Positions 17,973-27,496 are shown, counted from the stretch's first letter. The stretch: DNA of 50,780 nt from an uncultured Prevotellaceae bacterium (GCA_900313235.1 OMQN01000010.1:1-50780), one strand, 5' to 3'. Notes: a model not told the origin generated them from the sequence alone. A program made the numbers and translations.

Positions 17973-18037
17973 GCAAGGACTACAGGATTAAACGGACTCT
18001 TATAATTGGGCAGTTCCATCTGTCCTGTAGTCCTTGC
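17973..18037. repeat. Perfect 15-bp inverted repeat between secA and the ABC ATPase gene
   Basis: GCAAGGACTACAGGA (17973-17987) and its exact reverse complement (18023-18037) enclose 35 bases. It starts five bases after the secA stop. On the minus strand it is followed by an A run, not a T run, so it is not a standard terminator for secA. It could be an mRNA hairpin between the two genes or a small inverted-repeat element. Confidence 0.75.
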
Positions 18038-18042
18038 TGATT

Positions 18043-21000
18043 TTATACTAAACCTCGGCCGTGGCAGTTCTTGAACTTCTTGCCAGAGCCACAGGGACAG
18101 GGATCGTTACGGCCGGGCAACTTGTCCTTGACGATAGGTGCTTGCGGTTGACGGGCGCGCGTGTCCTGAGCGGCAGCTGCTGCCTGGTTCGGGTCGGTCA
18201 TCTGCTCTTGTGAGAGGTTCTGCTTAGACTCGGTGTACTGCTGGCGCTGAGTGTGCTGTTCGGGAGCAGCTTCCTGTACCTGCTGCATCTCTGGAATCTG
18301 AGCGCGCATGAGGATAGATACGGAGCGGTTGTTCATGGTGTTCACCATGTTGTCAAACAGCTTAACAGACTCCAGCTTGAAGATGAGCAACGGGTCTTTC
18401 TGCTCGTAAGAGGCGTTCTGTACAGAGTGTTTCAACTCGTCGAGCTCGCGGAGGTTCTCCTTCCAAGCCTCGTCGATGATGTGCAGCAGGATCTGCTTCT
18501 GGAACTCCTTGACAACCGACTTACACTCAGTGTCGTAAGCCTCCTTGAGGTTACAGGGAATGTTGTACATCTTACGGCCATCGGTCAGGGGCACAACGAT
18601 GCGCTCATACATCTGACCTTGGTTCTCATAGACCTGTTTGATGACGGGCATGGCGACCTCTTGGACGTGTTCCATTTTGCGCTTGAAGTTACCCATCACT
18701 ATCTGGAAGACCTCCTCGCAGAGATCCTCGCGGTTCTTGTTGATGAACTCGTCGCTGGTGAAGGGACACTCCATGGCAAACAATTTGATGAACTGCTCCT
18801 TGCAACCCTCGTAGTCGTTGGTCTCAATGATGTTAACCACACGGTCCCAGATGGTGTTGGAGATGTCCATGCCGATACGCTCACCCATGAGGGCGTGGCG
18901 ACGCTTGCCATAGACGACGGTACGCTGTTTGTTCATCACGTCGTCGTACTCCAGCAGACGCTTACGGATGCCGAAGTTGTTCTCTTCCACTTTCTTCTGG
19001 GCGCGCTCTACCTGCTTGGAAATCATAGGACTCTCCAGCATCTCGCCCTCCTTGAAGCCCAGCTTGTCCATCACGGTAGCAATTCGTTCAGAACCGAACA
19101 GACGCATCAGTTTGTCTTCCAACGAGATGAAGAACAGTGACGAACCTGGGTCACCCTGACGTCCGGCACGACCACGCAACTGGCGGTCTACACGACGAGA
19201 CTCATGGCGCTCAGTACCGATGATGGCCAAACCACCGGCGGCCTTCACCTCGGGTGACAGTTTGATATCGGTACCACGACCAGCCATGTTGGTAGCAATG
19301 GTGACAGCACCTCTTCCGTTGGAATCCTGCTGACCAGCGAGAGCCACAATGTCGGCCTCCTTCTGGTGCAACTTGGCGTTCAGCACCTGGTGGGGGATAC
19401 CCTCGCGTTTGCCAGTCTCAGGATTGGTGTACATATCGAGCATGCGGGACAGTAGCTCAGAAATCTCGACGCTGGTGGTACCAATCAGGGTAGGACGGCC
19501 TGCATTGCGCAGACGAACGACTTCCTCGATAACAGCGCGATACTTTTCGCGAGCCGTCTTATAGATGCGGTCGTCCATATCGTCGCGGATAACAGGACGA
19601 TTGGTGGGAATTTCAACGACATCGAGTTTATAGATGTCCCAGAACTCGCCAGCCTCCGTAGAAGCGGTACCGGTCATACCAGCCAGCTTGTGGTACATGC
19701 GGAAGTAGTTCTGCAGAGTGATGGTGGCGAAGGTCTGCGTAGCAGCCTCGACCTTGACGTGCTCCTTAGCCTCAACAGCCTGGTGCAAGCCGTCCGACCA
19801 GCGGCGACCTTCCATGATACGACCTGTCTGCTCGTCGACAATCTTTACCTCGCCATCAATGACCACATACTCGTCGTCCTTGTTGAACATGCAGTAGGCC
19901 TTGAGTAACTGTTGTAAGGTGTGGACACGCTCTGACTGTACGGCATAGTGCTGCAGCATCTCATCTTTACGATTGACGCGCTCCTCGTCAGAGATCGAAG
20001 TATCGCCCTCGAGGGCAGAGAGCTGTGAGGTAATGTCGGGCAATACGAAGAGCTCAGCATCGCCCACTTGCTTAGCCAGCCAGGCAGTGCCCTTATCAGT
20101 CAGATCGCATGAGTTCAGCTTCTCATCTACCACGAAGTACAGAGGTTCTGTAACCTCTGGCATGCGGCGGTTGTTGTTCTCCATGTAGGTCTCCTCGGTC
20201 TTGAGCATACCACTCTTGATGCCATCCTCAGAGAGGAACTTGATGAGCGGCTTGTTCTTGGGCATAGACTTATGAGAACGATACAGGGCGAGGAAACCAT
20301 CGTCGAGCAATTGTTTATCGTTTTTCTCCTGACCCTCGGCAATCTTCTGCTTGGCCTCAGCGAGATACTGTGTTGCCAGCTGCTTCTGTACGCCAACGAG
20401 TTTCTCGACCAGTGGCTGGTATTCTTCGAACATCTGGTCGTCTCCCTTGGGCACAGGACCAGAGATGATAAGTGGTGTACGAGCATCGTCAATCAACACC
20501 GAGTCGACCTCGTCGACGATGGCGTAGTTGTGGGCGCGCTGTACGAGGTCAGAAGGCGAGATAGCCATGTTGTCACGCAGATAGTCGAAGCCGAACTCGT
20601 TGTTCGTACCGAAGGTAATGTCGGCCTGATAAGCCTTGCGACGTTCGGGAGAGTTGGGCTGGTGCTTGTCGATACAGTCCACAGAGAGGCCGTGGAACAT
20701 GTAGAGCGGACCCATCCATTCGGAGTCACGCTTGGCCAGATAGTCGTTCACGGTTACTACGTGAACACCATTGCCTGTCAGAGCGTTGAGGAAGACAGGG
20801 AGGGTAGCAACGAGCGTCTTACCTTCACCGGTAGCCATCTCGGCAATCTTACCCTGATGGAGTACGGTACCACCGAAGAGCTGTACGTCGTAGTGTACCA
20901 TCTCCCATTTTAGGTCGTTGCCACCAGCTGTCCAGTGGTTATGATAGATGGCCTTGTCGCCATCGATGGTGATGAAGTCCTTGTTAGGGTCGGCAGCCAA

Positions 21001-21411
21001 CTCACGGTCGAAGTCGGTAGCGGTGACAACGGTATCTTCGTTCTCGGCAAAGCGGCGGGCTGTCTCCTTGACGATAGCGAAAACCTCGGGCATCACTTCG
21101 TCGAGCGCCTTCTCATAGATGTCGAGCACCTCCTTTTCCAGTTTGTCAATCTTGGCGAAGATGTCGGCACGCTCGTCGATAGGCGTATCCTCGATGGTGG
21201 CCTTGAGTTTCTCTATCTCCTGCTTCTGCTCGTTAGCAGAGTCCTGCACAAAGTGCTGTATGTCCTTTGTACGCTGACGAAGTGCGTCGTTGTCAAGCTT
21301 CTGTACCTCAGGGTAAACAGCCTTCACCTTCTCTACAAGAGGCTGGATGAGCTTCATGTCGCGTGAAGACTTGTCGCCAAACAGCGAACGTAAAATCTTT
21401 GTAAAATTCAT
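18043..21411 (-). CDS. secA: Preprotein translocase ATPase SecA
   Basis: The motor that drives secreted proteins through SecYEG. Walker A is in EMATGEGKT (191-199). The DEVDS helicase box, IGTTSVE and [10 protein letters not shown] motifs follow, then the helical scaffold. The C-terminal zinc motif [13 protein letters not shown] ends the protein and binds SecB or ribosomes in other bacteria. At 1122 residues it is longer than E. coli SecA (901), as usual in Bacteroidota, because of insertions in the N-terminal and middle parts. The linker before the zinc motif is Q/A-rich. No consensus promoter is visible in the 59 bases before it, so it may be read from lnb. Confidence 0.98.
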   Translation of the reverse strand: MNFTKILRSLFGDKSSRDMKLIQPLVEKVKAVYPEVQKLDNDALRQRTKDIQHFVQDSANEQKQEIEKLKATIEDTPIDERADIFAKIDKLEKEVLDIYEKALDEVMPEVFAIVKETARRFAENEDTVVTATDFDRELAADPNKDFITIDGDKAIYHNHWTAGGNDLKWEMVHYDVQLFGGTVLHQGKIAEMATGEGKTLVATLPVFLNALTGNGVHVVTVNDYLAKRDSEWMGPLYMFHGLSVDCIDKHQPNSPERRKAYQADITFGTNNEFGFDYLRDNMAISPSDLVQRAHNYAIVDEVDSVLIDDARTPLIISGPVPKGDDQMFEEYQPLVEKLVGVQKQLATQYLAEAKQKIAEGQEKNDKQLLDDGFLALYRSHKSMPKNKPLIKFLSEDGIKSGMLKTEETYMENNNRRMPEVTEPLYFVVDEKLNSCDLTDKGTAWLAKQVGDAELFVLPDITSQLSALEGDTSISDEERVNRKDEMLQHYAVQSERVHTLQQLLKAYCMFNKDDEYVVIDGEVKIVDEQTGRIMEGRRWSDGLHQAVEAKEHVKVEAATQTFATITLQNYFRMYHKLAGMTGTASTEAGEFWDIYKLDVVEIPTNRPVIRDDMDDRIYKTAREKYRAVIEEVVRLRNAGRPTLIGTTSVEISELLSRMLDMYTNPETGKREGIPHQVLNAKLHQKEADIVALAGQQDSNGRGAVTIATNMAGRGTDIKLSPEVKAAGGLAIIGTERHESRRVDRQLRGRAGRQGDPGSSLFFISLEDKLMRLFGSERIATVMDKLGFKEGEMLESPMISKQVERAQKKVEENNFGIRKRLLEYDDVMNKQRTVVYGKRRHALMGERIGMDISNTIWDRVVNIIETNDYEGCKEQFIKLFAMECPFTSDEFINKNREDLCEEVFQIVMGNFKRKMEHVQEVAMPVIKQVYENQGQMYERIVVPLTDGRKMYNIPCNLKEAYDTECKSVVKEFQKQILLHIIDEAWKENLRELDELKHSVQNASYEQKDPLLIFKLESVKLFDNMVNTMNNRSVSILMRAQIPEMQQVQEAAPEQHTQRQQYTESKQNLSQEQMTDPNQAAAAAQDTRARQPQAPIVKDKLPGRNDPCPCGSGKKFKNCHGRGLV

Positions 21412-21470
21412 ATTGTATTTTGATTTATTTATTCTTTATTCTTTATTATATATCTCAATCTCTCAATTTC
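21412..21470 (-). repeat. Simple tandem repeats in the secA leader
   Basis: On the minus strand the spacer reads as two short repeat tracts, GAGA(A/G)ATT-type and AATAAAG-type (AAAGAATAAAGAATAAAT). There is no TAnnTTTG box. The tracts may be slippage products. Confidence 0.5.
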
Positions 21471-22880
21471 TCAAAACAATGGTTCTGCAGAACAGGCATT
21501 CGGTGCACGGATACGGATGATGCGTGCTATGGTCGGTGCTATGGCATCGGCCGTAACAGGTGTCTGTATGCGCTGGGCCTTGACACCTGCACCAAAGAAA
21601 ATGATGGGGAACGGAATGTTGCTGACACGTGAAGTTGTAGAGGTGTGATTGCTCTCGTTGACCAGTTCCCAGCCTGGTGCAATCTCAATCATCAAGTCGC
21701 CGCATTTCTCTACGTTAAAGCCATTGCGGATGCGCTCCAACTGGTTACTGTCGCTGGTGGTCAACTGACTGGCCGTATAGACGTGGCGCACACCCGACAG
21801 TTGCATAATGAACTCCTGCGCACGGCGCAACAGGTCACTCATGTTGATGTTTTTGCGTTCCAGCAGTTTATGGTCCAGGAATAGCTGGTTCTGATAGACC
21901 GTCTCTACATACTGTGCAGTACCAAAGGTGGCTCCTAGGTACATGTTCAGCAGATTGACGGTGCGCTGGATATCAAACTTACCCGTGGGAATGCGGTATT
22001 TGCCGTTATTATTCTGCTCGTTCTCCACCCGTGCAGAACCCGTGCTTGTCAGTACGAAGAGTACACGGTCGAGGGGGACACGTTTGCTGACACTGTCTAC
22101 CAGCTGTGCGATGGTACGGTCTAATGCTACATAGCCCTCCATATGAGGTGCTACGGAATATCCTATGCTCAGCAGGTCAGTCTTGTCGTCGAGTGCCATT
22201 CCGCTGTTCTTCAGACATTCTACAGCGATATCTGTCACATTGGAATTCTGTGTCTTATAGTCCGTGTTGGGCGTTGCGAGTTTGTCGACGGTGGGCGAGT
22301 AGAGACGAGTATAGCCTCTCAGCCATTGGTTGAGGGGTTCGTAGTAGTTGGTGATGACCCACTTGCCAGACTGTATCCATGCAGCACCATCGGCAGCATG
22401 ACCTGCTGACAAAATGGCGTTCTCGGGTGTAGCAGCAAAGGCAAAGACCTTTGAGACACCATTAGAGGCCACCTTCAGTTCGTCGCCCAGTGTCGATGTG
22501 CCCAACTGGCGAGGTGAATAGCCCTGTCGCGGGTCGTGGACGGCACGTACTGGTCGTAGCGTGCTGCGGTCGAGCCATTCTTCTCCAGTGACACCATGAT
22601 AATAGGGGGTAGTGCCCGTCGATAATGAGGCTGCTGCCGAGGCACGGTCTACTGGTGTGAAGCTGTAGGATGCATTGGTGTAGAACGCCCCTTCTGTCAG
22701 CATTCTGCGCAGTCCGTAGGCATTATACAGAGGCGCAAAGGTTTCCAGTTGATCCGTGCGCAACTCGTCGACGGTGATAGACACCACCAGTTTGGGGGTC
22801 TGTGGAGCCGTTTGCGCATCTGTCTCACTGACAAGAACCAATGCTGAGAACAGGGTGATATATATGTATTTGTTATTCAT
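21471..22880 (-). CDS. Alkaline-phosphatase-superfamily protein with a degenerate metal site
   Basis: A 469-residue exported protein with a signal peptide to about residue 22. The fold matches PafA-like phosphatases: ITVDELRTDQL (35-45), STGTTPYYHGV (87-97), YSPRQLGTSTLGDEL (121-135), AILSAGHAADGAAW (155-168) and a C-terminal FFGAGVKA. The metal-binding parts are altered. The usual D-x-x-GH block reads SIGYSVAPHMEGY (238-250), and the usual DHG block reads LTSTGSA (277-283). At least four expected ligands are therefore missing, and catalysis is doubtful. The ATG overlaps the lnb stop by eight bases (ATGAATAA), so the pair is translationally coupled. I infer a binding or scaffold role, perhaps for Lnb. 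Confidence 0.85.
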   Translation of the reverse strand: MNNKYIYITLFSALVLVSETDAQTAPQTPKLVVSITVDELRTDQLETFAPLYNAYGLRRMLTEGAFYTNASYSFTPVDRASAAASLSTGTTPYYHGVTGEEWLDRSTLRPVRAVHDPRQGYSPRQLGTSTLGDELKVASNGVSKVFAFAATPENAILSAGHAADGAAWIQSGKWVITNYYEPLNQWLRGYTRLYSPTVDKLATPNTDYKTQNSNVTDIAVECLKNSGMALDDKTDLLSIGYSVAPHMEGYVALDRTIAQLVDSVSKRVPLDRVLFVLTSTGSARVENEQNNNGKYRIPTGKFDIQRTVNLLNMYLGATFGTAQYVETVYQNQLFLDHKLLERKNINMSDLLRRAQEFIMQLSGVRHVYTASQLTTSDSNQLERIRNGFNVEKCGDLMIEIAPGWELVNESNHTSTTSRVSNIPFPIIFFGAGVKAQRIQTPVTADAIAPTIARIIRIRAPNACSAEPLF

Positions 22881-24066
22881 TCGTTTTGCGCATCAATAGA
22901 TGTAGTATGGATTGTAATAGCAAACATAATGCCAAAGTATAGAGGCCTTCCGCATAGCATTGGAACAGACTGCCTGTCAGGAATAGGGCGACCATCACAG
23001 TACAAATCATCCAATAGCAGGTCTGACGCCCTTTAATGACGGGCCACAGGTAGATCAGATGCAGCGGGTTGAAGAGTAGAATCTGCAGGTTCACCTGTAC
23101 CGTAGGATGCTGAGAGAACAACATGAGAAACAACATGAAGCCGATGATACCGGAAACAACCATTAGCACACCATCCCACAGGACAAAGGTACGACGCATA
23201 AACCACTGTACAGCAGTCAGTACGATACCGATGACTAAAAGGATGTAACCACATTGGCGGGGAGTCAGCGGAAAACCGCTTTTCACCATCTGTACGCCTG
23301 CCGGAACAACAATACGACGCTCTTTGACCAACGGACGGTATTGCCCATTTGTATATATCTGTGCGTGGTCGAAGTCGTACAGCAGGTTGTCGGGCAGAAA
23401 CTCCTGCTGGCGTATTGTCGTCTTGCTGTCAGCCTGGATGCCCAATAGCAGGTCGTTGCCGAATCGAGACCAAGGATTGTTGCGTGTCATGTGGTGAACC
23501 ATATCCCTGTATGTTGGCGTATAGTCCTCACGTTGTGTGTATTCCACCTTTCCGTTGATGTTACGCTCAATGATGTCGCGTGCCTTCGTTGTACAGTTGT
23601 TGTAGAAGTAGTTGTAGCGGTAAACGTTGTTTGCCGGCTTCAAATTGTCTACCAGCGCCATGCGCAGTTTGAGTTTCTCTTCATTGTTCAGGTTGAGCAC
23701 CTGTTCGGTCACCATACTGCCAAAATGACGATACTCGCGCTTGAAGAGCTCGGTGGGGTAGGCCCCTAACTCATAGTCCGTCAATCCGAAGACAAAGCGG
23801 ATGGCAAAGAAGGGCGCGTCGTAGTTGAACACACCGTAGTTAAAAGCGGCATCGATGCCACCCCTTGTCAGTTCGTGGTAGCGGATAGCCGTATGTCCAT
23901 AGAGGCTATAAACCTCGTCATGGGGCTGACAAGTTAGCAGACTAATCTCTACAGAATCCATCGGTGGCAGTTCGTAGTCCTGTGCCAACGCTGCATTCTG
24001 ACAGGTTATAGCCAGCAAGAAAAGCCCCCCTCTGAGGACGCTTGTTATGGTTTTCAAATATTTCAC
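22873..24066 (-). CDS. lnb: Lnb-type lipoprotein N-acyltransferase (DUF4105)
   Basis: Resembles the Bacteroidota Lnb family, which N-acylates the lipidated cysteine of lipoproteins in place of Lnt. After a signal peptide (ends near ALAQ, residue 29) comes the Lnb N-terminal periplasmic domain, with YGHTAIRY (H58) and YNYFYNNCTTKARDI (C158) as candidate catalytic His and Cys. The last 130 residues contain about five membrane helices, so the catalytic domain would face the periplasm. The start is GTG at 24066, only four bases after a TAATTTTG -7 box; an in-frame TTG three codons later is an alternative. It heads the unit lnb, pseudo-phosphatase and probably secA. Confidence 0.85.
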   Translation of the reverse strand: MKYLKTITSVLRGGLFLLAITCQNAALAQDYELPPMDSVEISLLTCQPHDEVYSLYGHTAIRYHELTRGGIDAAFNYGVFNYDAPFFAIRFVFGLTDYELGAYPTELFKREYRHFGSMVTEQVLNLNNEEKLKLRMALVDNLKPANNVYRYNYFYNNCTTKARDIIERNINGKVEYTQREDYTPTYRDMVHHMTRNNPWSRFGNDLLLGIQADSKTTIRQQEFLPDNLLYDFDHAQIYTNGQYRPLVKERRIVVPAGVQMVKSGFPLTPRQCGYILLVIGIVLTAVQWFMRRTFVLWDGVLMVVSGIIGFMLFLMLFSQHPTVQVNLQILLFNPLHLIYLWPVIKGRQTCYWMICTVMVALFLTGSLFQCYAEGLYTLALCLLLQSILHLLMRKTNE

Positions 24067-24070
24067 GTTG

Positions 24071-24078
24071 CAAAATTA
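24071..24078 (-). promoter_or_regulatory. -7 box of lnb, next to its GTG start
   Basis: Minus strand TAATTTTG followed by CAAC and GTG. The arrangement is the same as at the queA-like gene. No TTTG is seen at the -33 distance. Confidence 0.6.
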
Positions 24079-24149
24079 ACCTTTATTTTCCACTTATCGT
24101 GCGTTTAGTATGATTTTTTTTAATAAAAAATTAAAATTCGTATATTTAT

Positions 24150-24180
24150 TTTGTATTATTCCTGCTTATTTGTAACTTTG
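24150..24180 (+). promoter_or_regulatory. Promoter of the barrel-lptC-CNNM operon
   Basis: TTTG (24150-24153), 19-base spacer, TAACTTTG (24173-24180). The ATG follows at 24214, giving a leader of about 28 bases. Confidence 0.8.
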
Positions 24181-24213
24181 CAGTCCGAAATCGAATTCAC
24201 TAATAAACGAAAG

Positions 24214-25515
24214 ATGAAGAAACGCATTATAGTAAGTCTTCTGGCCGCTATGGCATTGTTGCCGTCAGTTGCTCAGGTGAGCACGACGCTTTCGCCCTTC
24301 AGCCAGTATGGCTTAGGTGTCCTCTCTGATCAGTCCGCAGGCTTCAACCGTGGTATGGGTGGCGTAGCCTATGGTCTGAGAAATGGAAAGTTTGTCAACA
24401 TGCAGAACCCTGCCTCGTATTCCGCCATCGACTCGCTGAGCATGATTTTCGATGCCGGTGTTACGGGACAGATTTCTAATTATAAAGAAGGAGGAAAGAG
24501 TCTGAATACCAAGACTGGTAACTTTGACTACGCTGTAGCAGGCTTCCGTCTGCTTCCCCATGTAGGTCTGGCGCTGGGTGTTGTACCTTATTCTAATATT
24601 GGCTATTCCTACAAGCACAGTGGCATCATTAACGCTCCCGTTGATGGAGCAAAGACCACCTCCATACAGACTTATGATGGCAAGGGTGGCTTCTCACAGT
24701 TCTTTGTGGGTGCCGGTTGGCAGTTGACGAAGAACCTTTCGCTGGGTTTCAACGTATCTTACTTCTGGGGCAACTATAACAAGGATATTCAGGTAGCTAC
24801 CAGTGATGCCAATGCCAATGTTCAGACAATGTCTTATGAGGCATCCGTCAGCAGCTATAAGCTTGACTTCGGTGCCCAGTGGCAACAGCCGCTCAACGAC
24901 AAAGACCAGTTGACTGTCGGTGCTACGGTGAGCTTGGGCCATAAACTCAGTGGTGATGCCGACTTGACGACGACTAATGTCAGTCAGAACAGTACTTCCG
25001 CAGAGGGGACGAGTCTTACTCTGAACGAGCCTTTCAGCCTTCCCTTCACAGTGGGTGTGGGTGCCTCTATATTGCACAATCGCAGTCTGACGGCAGCCGT
25101 CGACTATACCCTGCAGAAGTGGGGCTCACTGGACTACCCCGTGTTCGACAAGGCTCAAGGAACCTACTCGTTACAGGGAGGCTATTTTAAAGATCGTCAC
25201 AAGGTTGCTGCAGGACTCGACTGGCAACCCAAACCGACAGGACGTAAGTTCCTGCAGTTGGTGCACTACCGCTTTGGTGTCTCTTATGCCACCCCTTATT
25301 ATAAAATAGGTACGCAAGACGGCCCTGGCGAACTGACCGTTAGTGGCGGTTTCGGTATACCCATTTACAACTCTTGGAACAACCGTTCAACGCTGAACAT
25401 CAGTGCCCAGTGGGTTCGCAATACAGGTTGCGACCTAATCAAGGAGAATATGTTCCGTATCAATATAGGACTGACGTTCAATGAACGCTGGTTTGCAAAA
25501 TGGAAGGTAGACTAA
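24214..25515 (+). CDS. Outer membrane beta-barrel protein, FadL/PorV-like
   Basis: A 433-residue exported protein with a signal peptide cut near VAQ (residue 20). The N-terminus has a plug-like NPASYS motif (MQNPASYSAIDSLSM), and the rest alternates short amphipathic strands with Gly/Tyr-rich turns, typical of OMPP1/FadL-like barrels. It ends in FAKWKVD, without the classical terminal aromatic residue. An earlier in-frame ATG at 24151 lies within the promoter, so I start at 24214. The gene overlaps lptC by 16 bases. The substrate is unknown. Confidence 0.85.
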   Translation: MKKRIIVSLLAAMALLPSVAQVSTTLSPFSQYGLGVLSDQSAGFNRGMGGVAYGLRNGKFVNMQNPASYSAIDSLSMIFDAGVTGQISNYKEGGKSLNTKTGNFDYAVAGFRLLPHVGLALGVVPYSNIGYSYKHSGIINAPVDGAKTTSIQTYDGKGGFSQFFVGAGWQLTKNLSLGFNVSYFWGNYNKDIQVATSDANANVQTMSYEASVSSYKLDFGAQWQQPLNDKDQLTVGATVSLGHKLSGDADLTTTNVSQNSTSAEGTSLTLNEPFSLPFTVGVGASILHNRSLTAAVDYTLQKWGSLDYPVFDKAQGTYSLQGGYFKDRHKVAAGLDWQPKPTGRKFLQLVHYRFGVSYATPYYKIGTQDGPGELTVSGGFGIPIYNSWNNRSTLNISAQWVRNTGCDLIKENMFRINIGLTFNERWFAKWKVD

Positions 25516-26195
25516 ACGTTTTTTACCTCTTGTCCCTGGGCGTCTTGCTCATGGCGCTGTCGTGTACGGAGCATAAGATGCATACGGCACCTGCCGTTCG
25601 CGACCGTGACTCAGCATCCATGATGGTGAGTTATGGTGTTAATACGCTCATTTCCGACTCTGGTGTCATTAAGTATCGCATTGTTACCGAACGCTGGGAT
25701 GTCAACACCATTAAGGTGCCTACTCGCTGGACCTTCGAGAAGGGTATCTTCATGGAACAGTTCGACAAGAACTTCCATATTGAAGGCTATATCAGCGCCG
25801 ATAGTGCATGGTATTTTGACCAGAACAAGTTGTGGGAGTTGCGTGGCCGTGTGTCTATCCGCAATGTCAACGGACTTGTCTTTAATAGCGAGGAACTATG
25901 GTGGGACGGCATCCGCCACGAGTTCTATTCGCATAAGTTCTCGCGACTGGTAACCCCCGAGCGTACCCTCGAAGGAACCTACTTCCGCAGTGACGAGCAC
26001 ATGACGCATTATGAAGTCTCCAACTCCGTGGGTTCTTTCCAGTCGGAGGATATGGAAGGCGACAGTCAACAGCCAGCAGCTAATAGCCAACAGCCAAAGG
26101 CCAACGGCCAACAGCCAGACACCACGAAACGGGTTCCTGCCCGTCAGGCTGCCACGCGTCATAAAGCTACTCAAAAGTCCACTTATCAGCCATGA
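25500..26195 (+). CDS. lptC: LPS transport protein LptC
   Basis: Bridges the LptBFG inner-membrane exporter and LptA in lipopolysaccharide transport. An N-terminal hydrophobic segment ends at a lipobox-like LMALSC (C22), so the protein may be a lipoprotein, as is usual in Bacteroidota. The LptC beta-jellyroll region follows: SDSGVIKYRIVTERWDV, then KNFHIEGYISADSAWYF and LWELRGRVSIRN. The C-terminal 45 residues are a low-complexity Q/N/P-rich tail (QQPAANSQQP, then ANGQQPDTT) coded by a simple repeat. The ATG lies inside the end of the upstream barrel gene. The stop overlaps the next ATG by four bases. Confidence 0.92.
   Translation: MEGRLNVFYLLSLGVLLMALSCTEHKMHTAPAVRDRDSASMMVSYGVNTLISDSGVIKYRIVTERWDVNTIKVPTRWTFEKGIFMEQFDKNFHIEGYISADSAWYFDQNKLWELRGRVSIRNVNGLVFNSEELWWDGIRHEFYSHKFSRLVTPERTLEGTYFRSDEHMTHYEVSNSVGSFQSEDMEGDSQQPAANSQQPKANGQQPDTTKRVPARQAATRHKATQKSTYQP
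26061..26125 (+). repeat. GCCAACA-type simple repeat coding the LptC tail
   Basis: Roughly seven-base units of (A/G)GCCAACA are repeated with drift and encode the QQPAANSQQP-type tail. A related stretch (GGCCAACAG, GACAGCCAAC) encodes the UvrB linker on the other strand at about 6331-6380. Confidence 0.6.
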
Positions 26196-27451
26196 CGCAT
26201 CTCATCATAGGACTCATTGTGACGATGGTCTTCTCGGCCTTCTTCTCAGGTATGGAGATTGCTTTTGTTTCCAGTAATCGCCTGCGTGCTGAGATGGATC
26301 GTGAGAAGAACGGACTGGCGCAGCGTGCCATCGACGTTTTCTATCGTCATCCCAACAACTTTGTGTCGACCATGCTGGTGGGTAACAACATAGCACTGGT
26401 TATCTATGGTATACTTTTTGCCAAGATTTTTGACCAGACACTGTTCTATTCGCTCAGCGACGGTATGCGTGTGACGGCAGACACCCTGTTGTCGACCGTC
26501 GTTGTACTTTTTACGGGTGAATTCCTGCCCAAGACCATCTTCAAGTCGAACCCCAACACGATGTTGACCATCTTTGCATTGCCGGCCTATCTGTGCTATG
26601 TCATCCTTTATCCCATCTCACGCTTTGCCACCCTGCTGTCGCGAGGACTGTTGCGCATTATTGGCGTAAAACTGCGTAAGGAGAGTGACGACAAAGAGTT
26701 TACGAAGGTAGACCTGGACTTTCTGGTGCAGTCGAGCATCGACAATGCCAAGGACGAGGACGAGATTGAGGAGGAAGTCAAGATATTCCATAACGCACTC
26801 GACTTTGCCGACACGAAGGTCCGCGACTGTATGGTGCCTCGTACGGAGATTGACGCTATCGACATTGACGACTGCACCATTGACGAGCTGAAAAACAAGT
26901 TTGTGGAGAGCGGCCACTCCAAGATTATTGTCTACCGCGAGGACATCGACCATATCATTGGTTATATTCACTCCTCGGAACTCTTCAAGCACGTCTCCGA
27001 TATCTCCAAACACATCCAAGAGATGCCGTTTGTCCCAGAGACGATGGCGGCCCGTAAGTTGATGCAGATATTCCTGCAGCAGAAGAAGTCGCTGGGCGTA
27101 GTCGTCGACGAGTTTGGCGGCACCAGCGGTATTGTTTCGTTAGAGGATATCGTTGAGGAGATTTTTGGCGACATCGAAGACGAGCACGACAATACGAAGT
27201 ATGTGGCCAAGGTGCTTGACGATGGTGACTACCTATTGTCTGCACGCCTGGAGATAGAGAAGGTCAACGAACTCTTCGACCTGGGCTTGCCTGAAAGTGA
27301 CGAATACATGACCGTTGGCGGACTCATTCTGCATGAATACCAGAGTTTCCCGAAACTGAACGAAGTAGTGAAAATAGGGCACTTTGAGTTCAAAATCATC
27401 AAGAATACGATGACAAAAATAGAGCTTGTGAAGCTAAAAGTCGTTGAATAG
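26192..27451 (+). CDS. CNNM/CorC (HlyC) family membrane protein
   Basis: A 419-residue protein with the CNNM layout. An N-terminal membrane domain of three to four helices has the motif FFSGMEIAFVSSNR at the start. Two CBS domains follow (CMVPRTEIDAIDI, then the DEFGGTSGIVSLEDIVEEIFGDIEDE block), then a CorC_HlyC domain. Members are linked to magnesium or cobalt transport, and in gliding Bacteroidota to GldE. The ion and role here are unknown. It overlaps lptC by four bases, so it belongs to the envelope operon. A 117-base gap with its own -7 box separates it from the PpiD-like gene. Confidence 0.92.
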   Translation: MTHLIIGLIVTMVFSAFFSGMEIAFVSSNRLRAEMDREKNGLAQRAIDVFYRHPNNFVSTMLVGNNIALVIYGILFAKIFDQTLFYSLSDGMRVTADTLLSTVVVLFTGEFLPKTIFKSNPNTMLTIFALPAYLCYVILYPISRFATLLSRGLLRIIGVKLRKESDDKEFTKVDLDFLVQSSIDNAKDEDEIEEEVKIFHNALDFADTKVRDCMVPRTEIDAIDIDDCTIDELKNKFVESGHSKIIVYREDIDHIIGYIHSSELFKHVSDISKHIQEMPFVPETMAARKLMQIFLQQKKSLGVVVDEFGGTSGIVSLEDIVEEIFGDIEDEHDNTKYVAKVLDDGDYLLSARLEIEKVNELFDLGLPESDEYMTVGGLILHEYQSFPKLNEVVKIGHFEFKIIKNTMTKIELVKLKVVE

Positions 27452-27496
27452 GGCATTTTTTCTTGAAAAAGATGCGGATATTTCACCGATATTTTG

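Noticed and set aside
17973-18037. Inverted repeat considered as the secA terminator
   Set aside because: The transcribed strand has an A run, not a T run, after the stem, so it does not fit an intrinsic terminator.
18253-19140. A 295-codon open frame antisense to secA
   Set aside because: Leu/Val/His-rich composition is the mirror of secA codons; no promoter, motif or family resemblance.
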